This document shows positions 26,800 through 35,237 of a stretch of DNA of 57,508 nucleotides, piece after piece (position 1 is the first letter of the stretch; each line of letters starts with the position of its first letter). The stretch spans positions 1 through 57,508 of the forward strand of contig CANQSB010000020.1 in NCBI GenBank assembly GCA_947626435.1. Direction: 5' to 3'. Source of the stretch: an uncultured Lachnospiraceae bacterium (GTDB taxonomy: Bacteria; Bacillota; Clostridia; Lachnospirales; Lachnospiraceae). Under the pieces are notes generated by a model that was not told the DNA's origin, searched no databases, and was given only the letters and a program-made list of their open reading frames with translations. The position numbers and the translations under genes were made by a program.

Positions 26800-27380
26800 T
26801 ACCATGGATTTTGATTATTGTCGGAGCAATTTTTATAATTATTGGCGTAATTGGTTTGTTCAGCCTTTATGTAATGCTTCCTATTATTGAAAAAGGTAGA
26901 ATTGTATATAAGCGGGATAAGGATTTTATTTTTGCAAGATTGGATTCGAGAGCACAAAATGTCGTCGATGATAATGCAAGACAATTAAAAAGTGCATTTA
27001 TAATTTTTTGTTTTATAGGAATAATGATGTTTGTAGCAGGAATTTATTTTGGCTATGCTGCGGAAGGTGAAGGATTTTGGTTTTATAAAAAATTTTATCC
27101 AGAGGCAGCAGCCAATCAAGTGTGGGATGAGCTTAATGAACAGGGGCAGTTTGTTGCGGAAGACGGCAAGGCATATACACATTACATACTTGTGTCAGGA
27201 AATAAAATAAGCTTATCTGGAGAAGAATGTCAGGACTATTCCGATTTAAAAGAGAGATTATCAAAAATTAATAGGGAAAACACAGTAATTATAATTGACA
27301 GCTTTGCGGTTTCATCAACATATAAGTCAGTAAGAAACTGTTTGAACGAGCTCGGAATAGAATATGAGGAAACAAGATGA
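26796..27380 (+). CDS. Two-helix membrane protein with ExbD-like outer domain
   Basis: A 194-aa protein with two N-terminal helices (~3-28 and ~68-90). The C-terminal ~70 residues (HYILVSGNKISLSGEECQDYSDLKERL, then VIIIDSFAVSSTYKSVRNCLNELGI) follow the strand-helix pattern of the ExbD/TolR periplasmic domain. It lacks the ExbD membrane Asp motif, so it may be a structural partner of the motor. It is coupled by ATGA overlaps to the genes on both sides. I know of no described family. Confidence 0.75.
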   Translation: MIPWILIIVGAIFIIIGVIGLFSLYVMLPIIEKGRIVYKRDKDFIFARLDSRAQNVVDDNARQLKSAFIIFCFIGIMMFVAGIYFGYAAEGEGFWFYKKFYPEAAANQVWDELNEQGQFVAEDGKAYTHYILVSGNKISLSGEECQDYSDLKERLSKINRENTVIIIDSFAVSSTYKSVRNCLNELGIEYEETR

Positions 27381-27856
27381 AGAAAAAATATACAATATTA
27401 TTCGTGATTTTTTCTCTTATGCTCTTGGCAGGCTGGGGAAAGAAGAACGTAGAATTATTAAATGATAAAAAGCTTATTGATTTGGACGCAGCTATTGGAA
27501 TATGTATTCCAGGAGCGGATACAGCACAAGCATCTGATAATGTTGTAAATCAAAGTGATGCAGAAAATGAAGAACACAACGAGGAAAATATGACAGCAGA
27601 AATAGCGCTTGACGATAAAGAGAGAATTGATGAAGAAAAACAAGTTCGGGTAATTAAAATACGCGCTAGGGAGATAGTATATGAAACTGTAGAAACAGAT
27701 ATAGACGAACTCAAAAATAAGCTTAAACAGGATAATGGGAAAAATGTGACATTTAAGCTAGTTGATGATTTTGCCGAAGCGCATGTATATAAAGAGGTTA
27801 AGTCTATGCTGTCTGAGCTTGAACAGGAAATTGGGCTTAAATATTCAAATGATTAG
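27377..27856 (+). CDS. Secreted/anchored protein with ExbD-like C-terminal domain
   Basis: A 159-aa protein with a lipoprotein-like N terminus, LMLLAGWGKK, where Trp20 (TGG) stands in place of the lipobox Cys. It may therefore be membrane-anchored by the uncleaved helix. After an acidic linker (~50-90) comes a domain similar to the previous protein: IRAREIVYETVETDIDELKNKL, then FAEAHVYKEVKSMLSELEQEI. It makes a third ExbD-like outer domain in the same operon. Unknown function, probably part of the motor complex. Confidence 0.7.
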   Translation: MKKKYTILFVIFSLMLLAGWGKKNVELLNDKKLIDLDAAIGICIPGADTAQASDNVVNQSDAENEEHNEENMTAEIALDDKERIDEEKQVRVIKIRAREIVYETVETDIDELKNKLKQDNGKNVTFKLVDDFAEAHVYKEVKSMLSELEQEIGLKYSND

Positions 27857-27868
27857 GGGGACAATTTT

Positions 27869-28843
27869 ATGAAGAGAAGGAAACTAATGGCTGTTATATT
27901 AGCCTTATGCGCCTGCCTCGCTTTATGCGGAGCAGGCTTGTTTAACAATGCGAAGGTTGTAATTGATATGGAGAATAACCCTGTGTATAAATATTGTACA
28001 GCAGACACTCTTATTTCTGCCTTTGTAAAAGATAATAAAGCTGCAAAGGAGAATTACAAAGACGCGCTGCTTCTTTTGTCAGGAAAAATAAAGAGTATTG
28101 GCAAAAATGGCAAAGACATAATACTTACGGGGGCGACGCATACAGAATTAGAAATTGACTGTTCATATGATAAGGAGCTTAGGGAAAATGCACTAGCTTA
28201 TAAAGTTGGAGAAAGCGTTGCATTGTACGGAAAAATTGATATTGATGCGATTGATAAGGATATTCATCTTAAGGCTGAGAAAATTGTAGAAGTATCTGCC
28301 GCAATAACATCAGATGATATATATTACTTGTTGGATGGGGCTTCGTTTGACAAAGCAGATTCTGAAAAAGTCACTTTGAATAATGGCAGCGTGGAGTTTT
28401 TAATCCCTTCTTATTGGAAAAATGAAGATATTAAGCACGATATTCTCGCCGATAAACTTGGTACGTTGGAAGGTTATCAGTTTGTACTTAATAAATTGGG
28501 TTCAGGTGATTCTGTGCCTGAGTCTTTTTTCGTCGCATATTTTGACAATAAAGAGCAGCTTTCCGATTATTTGAATGATTCAGATGAAACTAAACTGATT
28601 GAAAAAGCTATTGTTGAGAATATATTAGGAAGTGTCGGCAGCTTTCCGACAAAAACAATAGGTGAATATGCTTATTATACAGGGGCTTATAAAACAGCGT
28701 TTGATACAGGAACAGGTTATCATACAGAATTTGTATTTCGGGCAGACGGCGAAGATGGAATTGTTGTGATGCTGTATGTTTATAAAGAGACAAAGCATTT
28801 GTCTGATGTATTGTTTGTTTCACATTTTCTGGAAGTAAAGTAG
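27869..28843 (+). CDS. Exported protein with OB-fold-like domain
   Basis: A 324-aa protein with a signal peptide (KLMAVILALCACLALCGAGLF). Residues ~45-150 resemble the tRNA_anti-like OB fold found in secreted proteins: KDALLLLSGKIKSIGKNGKDIIL, then VGESVALYGKID. The C-terminal half (VTLNNGSVEFLIPSYWKN onward) resembles a domain often found in clostridial lipoproteins. The start is 13 nt after the ExbD-like gene, so it is likely the last gene of that operon. Ligand unknown. Confidence 0.7.
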   Translation: MKRRKLMAVILALCACLALCGAGLFNNAKVVIDMENNPVYKYCTADTLISAFVKDNKAAKENYKDALLLLSGKIKSIGKNGKDIILTGATHTELEIDCSYDKELRENALAYKVGESVALYGKIDIDAIDKDIHLKAEKIVEVSAAITSDDIYYLLDGASFDKADSEKVTLNNGSVEFLIPSYWKNEDIKHDILADKLGTLEGYQFVLNKLGSGDSVPESFFVAYFDNKEQLSDYLNDSDETKLIEKAIVENILGSVGSFPTKTIGEYAYYTGAYKTAFDTGTGYHTEFVFRADGEDGIVVMLYVYKETKHLSDVLFVSHFLEVK

Positions 28844-29038
28844 ATTATAAAACATAATTTAACAAAAGTTTTTGCCACATATTCAATTTTTCTTTAAGCA
28901 AAGATGCAGAAAGGCGACAGTAAAATGACTAAGATTATAAGCAATCCATGGGTTTAAGATAAAATAAAAAGAGCTTTTGCGAGAGAGTGATTTGCCATTT
29001 GTACAAATTTAAAGCATATGATTTGTTGGGAGATAAGT

Positions 29039-30169
29039 ATGGTATATTTGGTAGTATTTATATTATGTTTGTACTTGGTAATTATGTTATTTTTGATATA
29101 TAAGGAAGATCAAAAGAAAAATGTGGTAAAATGGGAAAATGCTCATTGCAATTTTAAAGATGGCATATCAAAAAAACAATTTGAAAATATGGTAAGACAA
29201 GCTTATAAAAGTACTAAGCGATTAACCGCCCTATATAATAAAGGAACTGTAGTCTATGGAACTGTAAAATCACAAAGTGGATTAACAGAGTGGCATTTTA
29301 GCATTGATTTTAATGATTGTGGATATATTACAGGTCAATATTGGATAAATTCTGATAATGATGATTCCGATATTCCAGAAAAGATAGCTCAAATAATAAG
29401 CTTAAATATTGTTTCGTTTTTAGTAAGAGATGGAGAGGTCGCATTAGAGGATGGCAATCATGCAAATGTGCATAAAGAAAATATGGATTATGAAGAATAT
29501 CGTAAAATGTTAGGAATAATAAGATCAAAGGCAGAAATTGATAGGAAATATGAAAGAAAACGAAAAACAATTAAAAAAATAATGCTTTATTTTATTTTGG
29601 CAATTCTTATTTTTCTAATAAGTATAATAATATTTGCTTATTACAAATACACAGAACACCAAAAAAGCATTGAAGTTGGAATCTCATCTACATATGCAGT
29701 AGGAAAAGATTATCAAACAATAGTTAATGCTTTAGAAAATAATGGTTTCACAAATATACACACATATCCTGATTACGATCTTGAATACGAAAACATAAGC
29801 CAAGAAAATACTATACGTGAAATTGAAATTCATGGAAAAAATTTTTTCGATGAATCATCAAAATATCCATATGATTCAAATATTTATATTAAATATCATA
29901 TGGTAAAAAATATATGTTTGCCAATATCTGCTAAAGAAGCAAAGAAGATGAATTACAATGAACTGACAAAGTTGTTAAGTGAGTCAGGGTTTGTTAATAT
30001 AAAAACCCAAGCGGAATACGATTTGATTACTGGATGGATAAATAAAGATGGCTCTGTTGACGAAATAACAATTAATGGAGAAACAAAATTTACAAAAAAT
30101 TCCACATATCGCCCCGATGTTGAAATTCTTATTACTTATCATACATTTGAAAAAAATAATGATAAATGA
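29039..30169 (+). CDS. Membrane protein with two PASTA-like repeats
   Basis: The start is the ATG 6 nt after GGGAG. The protein has one helix at the N terminus, a cytoplasmic region of ~150 residues, a second helix (~180-205) and two extracytoplasmic repeats. Each repeat reads YxxLxxxLxxxGFxNI then INGxxxF and ends in IxYH, a clostridial PASTA-like pattern (~225-295 and ~300-376). PASTA domains bind peptidoglycan or lipid II. Base composition is strongly A+T-rich. The function is unknown; a wall sensor is plausible. Confidence 0.75.
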   Translation: MVYLVVFILCLYLVIMLFLIYKEDQKKNVVKWENAHCNFKDGISKKQFENMVRQAYKSTKRLTALYNKGTVVYGTVKSQSGLTEWHFSIDFNDCGYITGQYWINSDNDDSDIPEKIAQIISLNIVSFLVRDGEVALEDGNHANVHKENMDYEEYRKMLGIIRSKAEIDRKYERKRKTIKKIMLYFILAILIFLISIIIFAYYKYTEHQKSIEVGISSTYAVGKDYQTIVNALENNGFTNIHTYPDYDLEYENISQENTIREIEIHGKNFFDESSKYPYDSNIYIKYHMVKNICLPISAKEAKKMNYNELTKLLSESGFVNIKTQAEYDLITGWINKDGSVDEITINGETKFTKNSTYRPDVEILITYHTFEKNNDK

Positions 30170-30270
30170 TTACCTTTTGGTTACTGGTGAAAAAAATAAT
30201 AGGGCTCAAAAAATAAAAAACGGTTATTTCAATGTCTCAAAATGTTCCAAAATTATTCAAACAGCACATA

Positions 30271-30297
30271 AAACAACCCATTAAACAGCACATTGAA
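30271..30297 (+). repeat. 27-bp sequence shared with the VbhA-like gene
   Basis: This matches 32261-32287 at 25 of 27 bases (a doubled cccattaaacag unit). It is the only thing I see in the 310-base gap before hicA apart from an A+T-rich promoter-like stretch near 30450. Confidence 0.6.
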
Positions 30298-30482
30298 GGT
30301 GTAGTCTGCCCAAAGTCTTAAAATCAAGTATTATCATCAAGTACAGAGATAAATATACATTGACTATTATGTAGTTTCGTTTGATTTGTATATAGCATAT
30401 TAAAAAAATAATAGAATCATCACAAAGGTTGATTATACACAAAAATTGCGTATAATAATATTAAACGGAGGAATGGCAATTA

Positions 30483-30656
30483 GTGAAGCAAAGAGATTTA
30501 ATAAACAAATTGCAAGCTATCGGCTTTGAGTTCGAGCGTCACGGCGGCAACCACGACATATACAGGCGCGGAAATGATATAGAAAAAGTTCCAAGGCATA
30601 AGGAAATTAATGAAAATTTAGCCAAGATGATACTCAGAAAATGGAATATATTATAA
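30483..30656 (+). CDS. hicA: HicA mRNA interferase toxin
   Basis: A 57-aa protein starting at GTG 11 nt after GGAGG. The HicA dsRBD-like fold is recognisable: KQRDLINKLQAIGFEFERHGGNHDIYRRG, with the catalytic His in GGNHDIY, then KVPRHKEINENLAKMILRKW. HicA cleaves mRNA and is blocked by HicB, whose gene starts 14 nt downstream. Confidence 0.92.
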   Translation: MKQRDLINKLQAIGFEFERHGGNHDIYRRGNDIEKVPRHKEINENLAKMILRKWNIL

Positions 30657-30670
30657 GAGGTGAATCCAAA

Positions 30671-31114
30671 ATGAAACAAGCCTACCCAACCTTTATATTA
30701 GACACAAAAGACAATTCCGAACATCCATTCCTCGTATGCGTACCCGACATGGAAATATTCACAGAAGGTGACAGCCTAGCCGACGCAATAGAAATGGCAA
30801 GAGACGCCATAGGCATTGCGGGCATTTCCATGGAAGACAATGGTGATGCTATTCCTTCGCCGTCGTCACAAGATGTCGCTATTATCAAAGCCAGGCAAAA
30901 TACAGAAGTCGTTGATTTTTCCACAGGAATCATGACCTACGTAGACGTTGACTTTTCAGAATACAGAAGAAAAACTGACACCAAAACAGTCCGAAGAAAC
31001 GTCGCTCTCCCAAGCTGGCTCAACTACGAGGCGGAACACGCAGGAGTCAATGTTTCAAGAATATTGCAGGAGGCGCTTATAAATACCCTAGGTTTGGAAA
31101 AAGGGCATAGATAA
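30671..31114 (+). CDS. hicB: HicB antitoxin
   Basis: A 147-aa antitoxin with the RNase H-like HicB domain (YPTFILDTKDNSEHPFLVCVPDMEIFTEGDS and ADAIEMARDAIGI) and a C-terminal RHH DNA-binding domain (RNVALPSWLNYEAEHAGVNVSRILQEAL). The ATG with AGAGGTG upstream is preferred over an earlier in-frame start inside hicA. It is expected to bind HicA and autoregulate the operon. Its last ~180 bp recur in truncated form at 31719-31874. Confidence 0.92.
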   Translation: MKQAYPTFILDTKDNSEHPFLVCVPDMEIFTEGDSLADAIEMARDAIGIAGISMEDNGDAIPSPSSQDVAIIKARQNTEVVDFSTGIMTYVDVDFSEYRRKTDTKTVRRNVALPSWLNYEAEHAGVNVSRILQEALINTLGLEKGHR

Positions 31115-31307
31115 ACATTTTCTGTTAAAGCATACTTTTAGTAAAAACAAAAAGGCATTATCTTTTTTAAAAGTGCCTGTTTTTAAAAACGTCTTTTGTT
31201 TGACAATGCGCATAATACGCAATATAAATAAGGGTAAAAAACAGAAGAAGCGGCTAATTTTGGGAGGCAAATGTAATGAGGTTCAGGGGAGATAGGAGAG
31301 AATAATC

Positions 31308-31709
31308 ATGAAGTTAGTATATCCAGCAATACTAAAACCGTTTTCTGACGGTAGCGGAGGATATGTAGTGGAGTTTCCAGACCTGCCAGGGTGCGTGACT
31401 GGAGGAGACAGCTTGGAAGAAGCCATTGAAATGGGAATTGACGCGGCAAGCGGCTGGATTTTGGGAGAGCTAGAGGATGGGAGAAAAATTCCCGATGCAA
31501 CTCCATATAATAGCATATCAACAGAGGAAGGAAATATGGTAAATTTAATCCTGATTGACATTGATAGCTATGCTGAAAAGTATGGTGATAAGGCAGTGAG
31601 AAAGAACTTGACAATTCCTGCATGGCTGAATACTTTTGCTGAAAAAAATAATATTAATTTCTCTAAAATTTTACAAGAGGCATTATTCTCGATAGCGCAA
31701 ACGAAATAA
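31308..31709 (+). CDS. Orphan HicB-type protein
   Basis: A 133-aa HicB-family protein: KPFSDGSGGYVVEFPDLPGCVTGGDSLEEAIEMG (closer to the canonical HicB motif than the first copy) plus a C-terminal RHH (RKNLTIPAWLNTFAEKNNINFSKILQEAL). No hicA-like reading frame occurs in the 190 bases upstream or just downstream, so it appears to be an orphan. It could neutralise the upstream HicA or another toxin elsewhere. Confidence 0.85.
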   Translation: MKLVYPAILKPFSDGSGGYVVEFPDLPGCVTGGDSLEEAIEMGIDAASGWILGELEDGRKIPDATPYNSISTEEGNMVNLILIDIDSYAEKYGDKAVRKNLTIPAWLNTFAEKNNINFSKILQEALFSIAQTK

Positions 31710-31718
31710 ATATGAATC

Positions 31719-31874
31719 ATGACCTACGTAGACGTTGACTTTTCAGAATATAGAAGAAGACACGTCGCTCTCCCAAGCTGGCTTAACTACGAGGCGGAAC
31801 ACGCAGGAGTAAATGTTTCAAGAATATTGCAGGAAGCGCTTATAAATACTTTAGGTTTGGAAAAAAGAGCGTAG
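31719..31874 (+). pseudogene. Truncated duplicate of the hicB 3' end
   Basis: Near-identical to the 3' part of hicB (from the ATGACCTACG at ~30932 to its end), with an in-frame internal deletion of ~25-30 bases. It still reads as an open frame of 51 codons encoding the RHH domain alone (HVALPSWLNYEAEHAGV). It lacks the HicB partner domain and a good ribosome site. Most likely a recombination remnant; a stand-alone RHH DNA-binder is possible. Confidence 0.75.
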
Positions 31875-31915
31875 ATGAATTGTGCAGTAATGAGGATTAA
31901 GGAGGCTTCCCCATA

Positions 31916-32524
31916 ATGGCAGACAATAAAAAATTTCCCCTAACAGATGAAGAAAGATTCACAGATCCATTTGCAGAATACCTAACCTCCTCAGAGCCAA
32001 GCAAGGCAATTAAAACATACGCATGGCAGATAGCAATCGGTCTACAGGATGTAGACAAACTGCAACCCTCCGAATACCTCATTAACACAGCCAAGGATAA
32101 CATCGAAGGCAGCATCAGCATTGAAGAAGCCAGACAACGCATAGAAAGCTACTATGAGGAGAATAAAACCCATCAGCCCGAGCGCACAGAGGAGGCAGAC
32201 AAGGTTTCCGTCAGAATAGCGGAAATCCTGTCAGAAAATTCGTTTGTATTTTCCATTAATAAACAGCCCATTAAACAGCCCATTGAAAAACCCAGCCTGT
32301 CAGAAATCCTTGAAACTAAAGCAATATCATCAAGAACAAAAGCAAACATATGCAGACTATATGATATATTCGGCAGCGAAAAGGTATTCGGGCGCAGTGA
32401 TGTCTTAGAAGCGCTGGCAATTACTGAACGCCCTGCGACATTACTAATCAGCAGGCTGTATGAGCTTGGGCTTACAGAACGCATCACAGGCGCAGGAAAG
32501 GGAAAATACAGATTCATTATTTAA
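31916..32524 (+). CDS. VbhA-like antitoxin domain fused to winged helix
   Basis: A 202-aa protein. The first ~85 residues (EPSKAIKTYAWQIAIGLQDVDKLQPSEYLINTAKDNIEGSISIEEARQRI) match the VbhA/Fic-antitoxin pattern. The C-terminal ~75 residues are a winged helix like those ending Fic proteins (ERPATLLISRLYELGLTERI). Between them is QPIKQPIEKP, a repeat linker. The Fic AMP-transferase core (HPFxxGNGR) is absent, and no Fic gene follows. It may be a regulator or the remains of a Fic system. The coding strand is C-rich, unlike its neighbours. Confidence 0.7.
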   Translation: MADNKKFPLTDEERFTDPFAEYLTSSEPSKAIKTYAWQIAIGLQDVDKLQPSEYLINTAKDNIEGSISIEEARQRIESYYEENKTHQPERTEEADKVSVRIAEILSENSFVFSINKQPIKQPIEKPSLSEILETKAISSRTKANICRLYDIFGSEKVFGRSDVLEALAITERPATLLISRLYELGLTERITGAGKGKYRFII

Positions 32525-32598
32525 TAGCAATTAATTACACCTTTGAGCCTGAAAAACTCGGCATAATTAATATTTCGGCAAATGCAAAAAACAAAGCA

Positions 32599-32639
32599 TA
32601 GCCGAAATATTTTTGTCTATCAAAAAGTTTTTTCGGCTA
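32599..32639 (+). terminator. Inverted repeat, possible terminator
   Basis: A 9-bp perfect arm pair (tagccgaaa / tttcggcta) in an A/T-rich setting, with further copies of the agccgaa motif at ~32663. Its T run lies before the second arm, so the terminator reading is weak. Apart from this and the atp promoter, I see nothing in 32525-32916. Confidence 0.35.
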
Positions 32640-32775
32640 AAATGTAATCCCAGTCCAAAATAGCCGAAGAAAAACAAAATTCAAAAGAAATCCATAAAAT
32701 TTCCAGTCAATCCCACAACTCTAAACAATAAATAAAAAATCTTAAATAAAAATTACAGAAATATCAGACAATAAC

Positions 32776-32804
32776 TAGACAGAATTGCCAATTTTTTGTA
32801 TAAT
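32776..32804 (+). promoter_or_regulatory. Promoter of the ATP synthase operon
   Basis: TAGACA and a perfect TATAAT with a 17-nt spacer, ~110 nt upstream of the first gene. Confidence 0.65.
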
Positions 32805-32916
32805 AATAGTCGGGTATCATAAAGATTGAACATAAAAGCGGCGATATGTGTCCGGTGCAGCCATGTCATGTGGCATTAGACCGTATCAATCCGCTGGCGC
32901 AGCATGGAGGCAGGGG

Positions 32917-33156
32917 ATGGGCAAAAAGAAAAAATACAGCAGGTCAGTTTATCAGGCAATGACAGTCATCACCCAGTTTGGCATCAATATGCTGGTTCCA
33001 ATCTTTTTATGCGCATATGCGGGCTGGTATCTTGACAAGAGATTTCACACCGCGTTTTGGTTTGTCCTGCTTTTCTTTGTCGGCGCGCTTGCGGGCTTTA
33101 GGAACATATTCGTCCTGGCAAAGAAAATATACGAGCACAAGGATGGGGAAGATTAG
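32917..33156 (+). CDS. atpZ: AtpZ/AtpI family small membrane protein
   Basis: A 79-aa protein with a basic N terminus and two helices (FGINMLVPIFLCAYAGWYLDKR and FWFVLLFFVGALAGFRNIF), the pattern of AtpZ-type proteins that lead clostridial atp operons. The start is the ATG 6 nt after GGAGG; a longer frame upstream lacks a site. AtpZ/AtpI proteins are linked to ring assembly or Mg2+/Ca2+ supply. Confidence 0.85.
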   Translation: MGKKKKYSRSVYQAMTVITQFGINMLVPIFLCAYAGWYLDKRFHTAFWFVLLFFVGALAGFRNIFVLAKKIYEHKDGED

Positions 33157-33157
33157 C

Positions 33158-33580
33158 GTGACGCGGCTTTTTTCAAGAATATCAAAGATAAACACAGCTT
33201 TGCCGCTTCTGCTTGTCGGCATAGTGCTTTTCGGGGCGCTCTGCCAGATAGTGGGCATATTCCTTGTATCGGACAAGGCAGACTACAGCATAGGGCTCTG
33301 GATAGGAGTCCTCACGGCGGTTTGTATGGCATTCCATATGGCAGTGTCATTAAACAGCGTTGTCGAAAGAGATGTAAAGGGGGCGCAGGCGGCAGCAACG
33401 GTAAACAACATCATCAGGTATCTGATAGCCATTGTCGTGCTTGCCATACTGGCACTGACGCGCATAGGCAGTCCGCTCGCGGCATTTGCGGGCATCATGG
33501 GGCTGAAAGTATCGGCGTATATGCAGCCGTTTCTGGTGAAGCTGTTTCATCGCTGTGACAGTGACAAAAAAGAAAACTGA
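33158..33580 (+). CDS. atpI: ATP synthase assembly protein AtpI
   Basis: A ~140-aa four-helix membrane protein in the place of AtpI/UncI, the c-ring assembly factor. Start: GTG at 33158, one base after the atpZ stop and 6 nt after GGGGAAG; an ATG 15 nt earlier overlaps atpZ. The helices are ALPLLLVGIVLFGALCQIVG, LWIGVLTAVCMAFHMAV, YLIAIVVLAILAL and PLAAFAGIMGLKVSAYMQP. Sequence is poorly conserved, so the call leans on position and topology. Confidence 0.8.
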   Translation: MTRLFSRISKINTALPLLLVGIVLFGALCQIVGIFLVSDKADYSIGLWIGVLTAVCMAFHMAVSLNSVVERDVKGAQAAATVNNIIRYLIAIVVLAILALTRIGSPLAAFAGIMGLKVSAYMQPFLVKLFHRCDSDKKEN

Positions 33581-33616
33581 ATATATTAATGAATAAAAAA
33601 TAAGGAGGTGAAGTTT

Positions 33617-34360
33617 ATGGAAGCAGGATTTTTGCAATTCGGATTTTTGCTGTCCGACGCAGGCATCGACTTTATGGTTCACGGCGTTTTCCAATATTCG
33701 CTGTTCGGCCAGAAGGTGTGGATAACGACGACGCATGTGTGCCTGTTCATAGTCATGCTGATAATATGCATCTTCTGCCTGTGCGCAAACAGAGCCATCA
33801 AGCACGCGACAGAAGTGCCTGGAGCCTTCCAGAACGTGGTGGAGCTTGTCGTTGAAATGCTCGACAAGATGATTGCCGGCGTAATGGGCAAGAGGGCAAA
33901 GCCGTTTGCCAACTATATCGGCATACTGTTCATCTTTATTTTGCTGAGCAATATATCGGGACTGTTCGGCTTGCGTCCGCCTACGGCTGATTACGGCACG
34001 ACCTTGGCGCTTGGACTTATCACATTTACTCTGATTCATGTGACGCAGTTTCGCAACAATTCGCTCAAAAGCATCTGGGTTGATATGTGCTCACCGCTGC
34101 CGCCGTGGCTTCCGATATGGTTTCCGATAAACCTGATAAGCGAGATAGCCGTACCTATATCGCTGTCGCTTCGTTTGTTTGCAAACGTCTTATCAGGCAC
34201 GATTATGATGGCGCTTATTTACGGTCTGCTTGGCATTATTGCTACAGCGTGGCCCGCGGCTCTACATGTGTATTTTGACCTGTTTTCAGGCGCAATCCAA
34301 ACCTATGTATTCTGTATGCTGACGATGACGTATATCACAAACGCTTATCCGTCAGATTGA
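33617..34360 (+). CDS. atpB: ATP synthase F0 subunit a
   Basis: The stator channel subunit that delivers ions to the c-ring. It has 5-6 helices. The essential arginine sits in ISLSLRLFANVLSGTIM, with FSGAIQTYVFCMLTMTYI at the C terminus. The ATG is 8 nt after AAGGAGGTG; an upstream in-frame GTG would swallow the ribosome site. 247 aa, normal length. Confidence 0.95.
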   Translation: MEAGFLQFGFLLSDAGIDFMVHGVFQYSLFGQKVWITTTHVCLFIVMLIICIFCLCANRAIKHATEVPGAFQNVVELVVEMLDKMIAGVMGKRAKPFANYIGILFIFILLSNISGLFGLRPPTADYGTTLALGLITFTLIHVTQFRNNSLKSIWVDMCSPLPPWLPIWFPINLISEIAVPISLSLRLFANVLSGTIMMALIYGLLGIIATAWPAALHVYFDLFSGAIQTYVFCMLTMTYITNAYPSD

Positions 34361-34390
34361 CAGACTAAATTAATTTTTATTTAAAACTAG

Positions 34391-34657
<267 letters not shown>

Positions 34658-34694
34658 TTAAAAAGATAAAGATACAGGAAAGGAGGCTAAAGGT

Positions 34695-35237
34695 ATGATA
34701 CTTGCTACAGAAACAGAGGGCCTGAGCCGTTTGTTTGACCTTGACCTTCAGCTCTTGGCAGACGCGGGGCTTATGATTATAGCGATGTTCTTCCTTTTCA
34801 TGTTTGCGTCACACTTCTTATTTAATCCAGTAAGAAAGCTGTTGAGCGACAGGCAGGAAAAGATCAAGACAGAGCTTGACCAGGCGGCGAGCGACCAGAA
34901 GTCGGCAGCCGAGACACGCGCCCTCTATGAAGAAAAGCTAAAGCAGGTAGACAAGGAGGCGGAGGCGATTCTTGCCAACGCGCGCAAACGCGGCATGGAA
35001 AATCAGGCTGAGATTGTAGCGCAGGCAAAGGAGGAGGCCGCAAAGATTATAGACAGAGCCAGAGTGGAGGCAGAGCTTGAAAAGCAGAAGCTTACCGATG
35101 AGGTTAAGCGCGAGATGATAGCCGTAGCGTCCGTGATGGCGGCTAAAATCGTTCAGGCAAACATTGACACAAACGCTCAGCATCAACTCATTGAGGATAC
35201 TTTGAAAGAAATAGGTGATAGCACATGGCTAAGCTAG
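34695..35237 (+). CDS. atpF: ATP synthase F0 subunit b
   Basis: The peripheral stalk subunit: one N-terminal helix (DAGLMIIAMFFLFMFASHFLF), FNPVRKLLSDRQEKI, then a long charged coiled coil to residue ~170. The 180 aa length is normal. It overlaps the delta subunit gene by 13 bases. Confidence 0.95.
   Translation: MILATETEGLSRLFDLDLQLLADAGLMIIAMFFLFMFASHFLFNPVRKLLSDRQEKIKTELDQAASDQKSAAETRALYEEKLKQVDKEAEAILANARKRGMENQAEIVAQAKEEAAKIIDRARVEAELEKQKLTDEVKREMIAVASVMAAKIVQANIDTNAQHQLIEDTLKEIGDSTWLS

Noticed and set aside
30075-30284. Plus-strand frame overlapping the end of the PASTA-like gene
   Set aside because: No ribosome site, A+T-rich drift sequence, mostly inside another gene.
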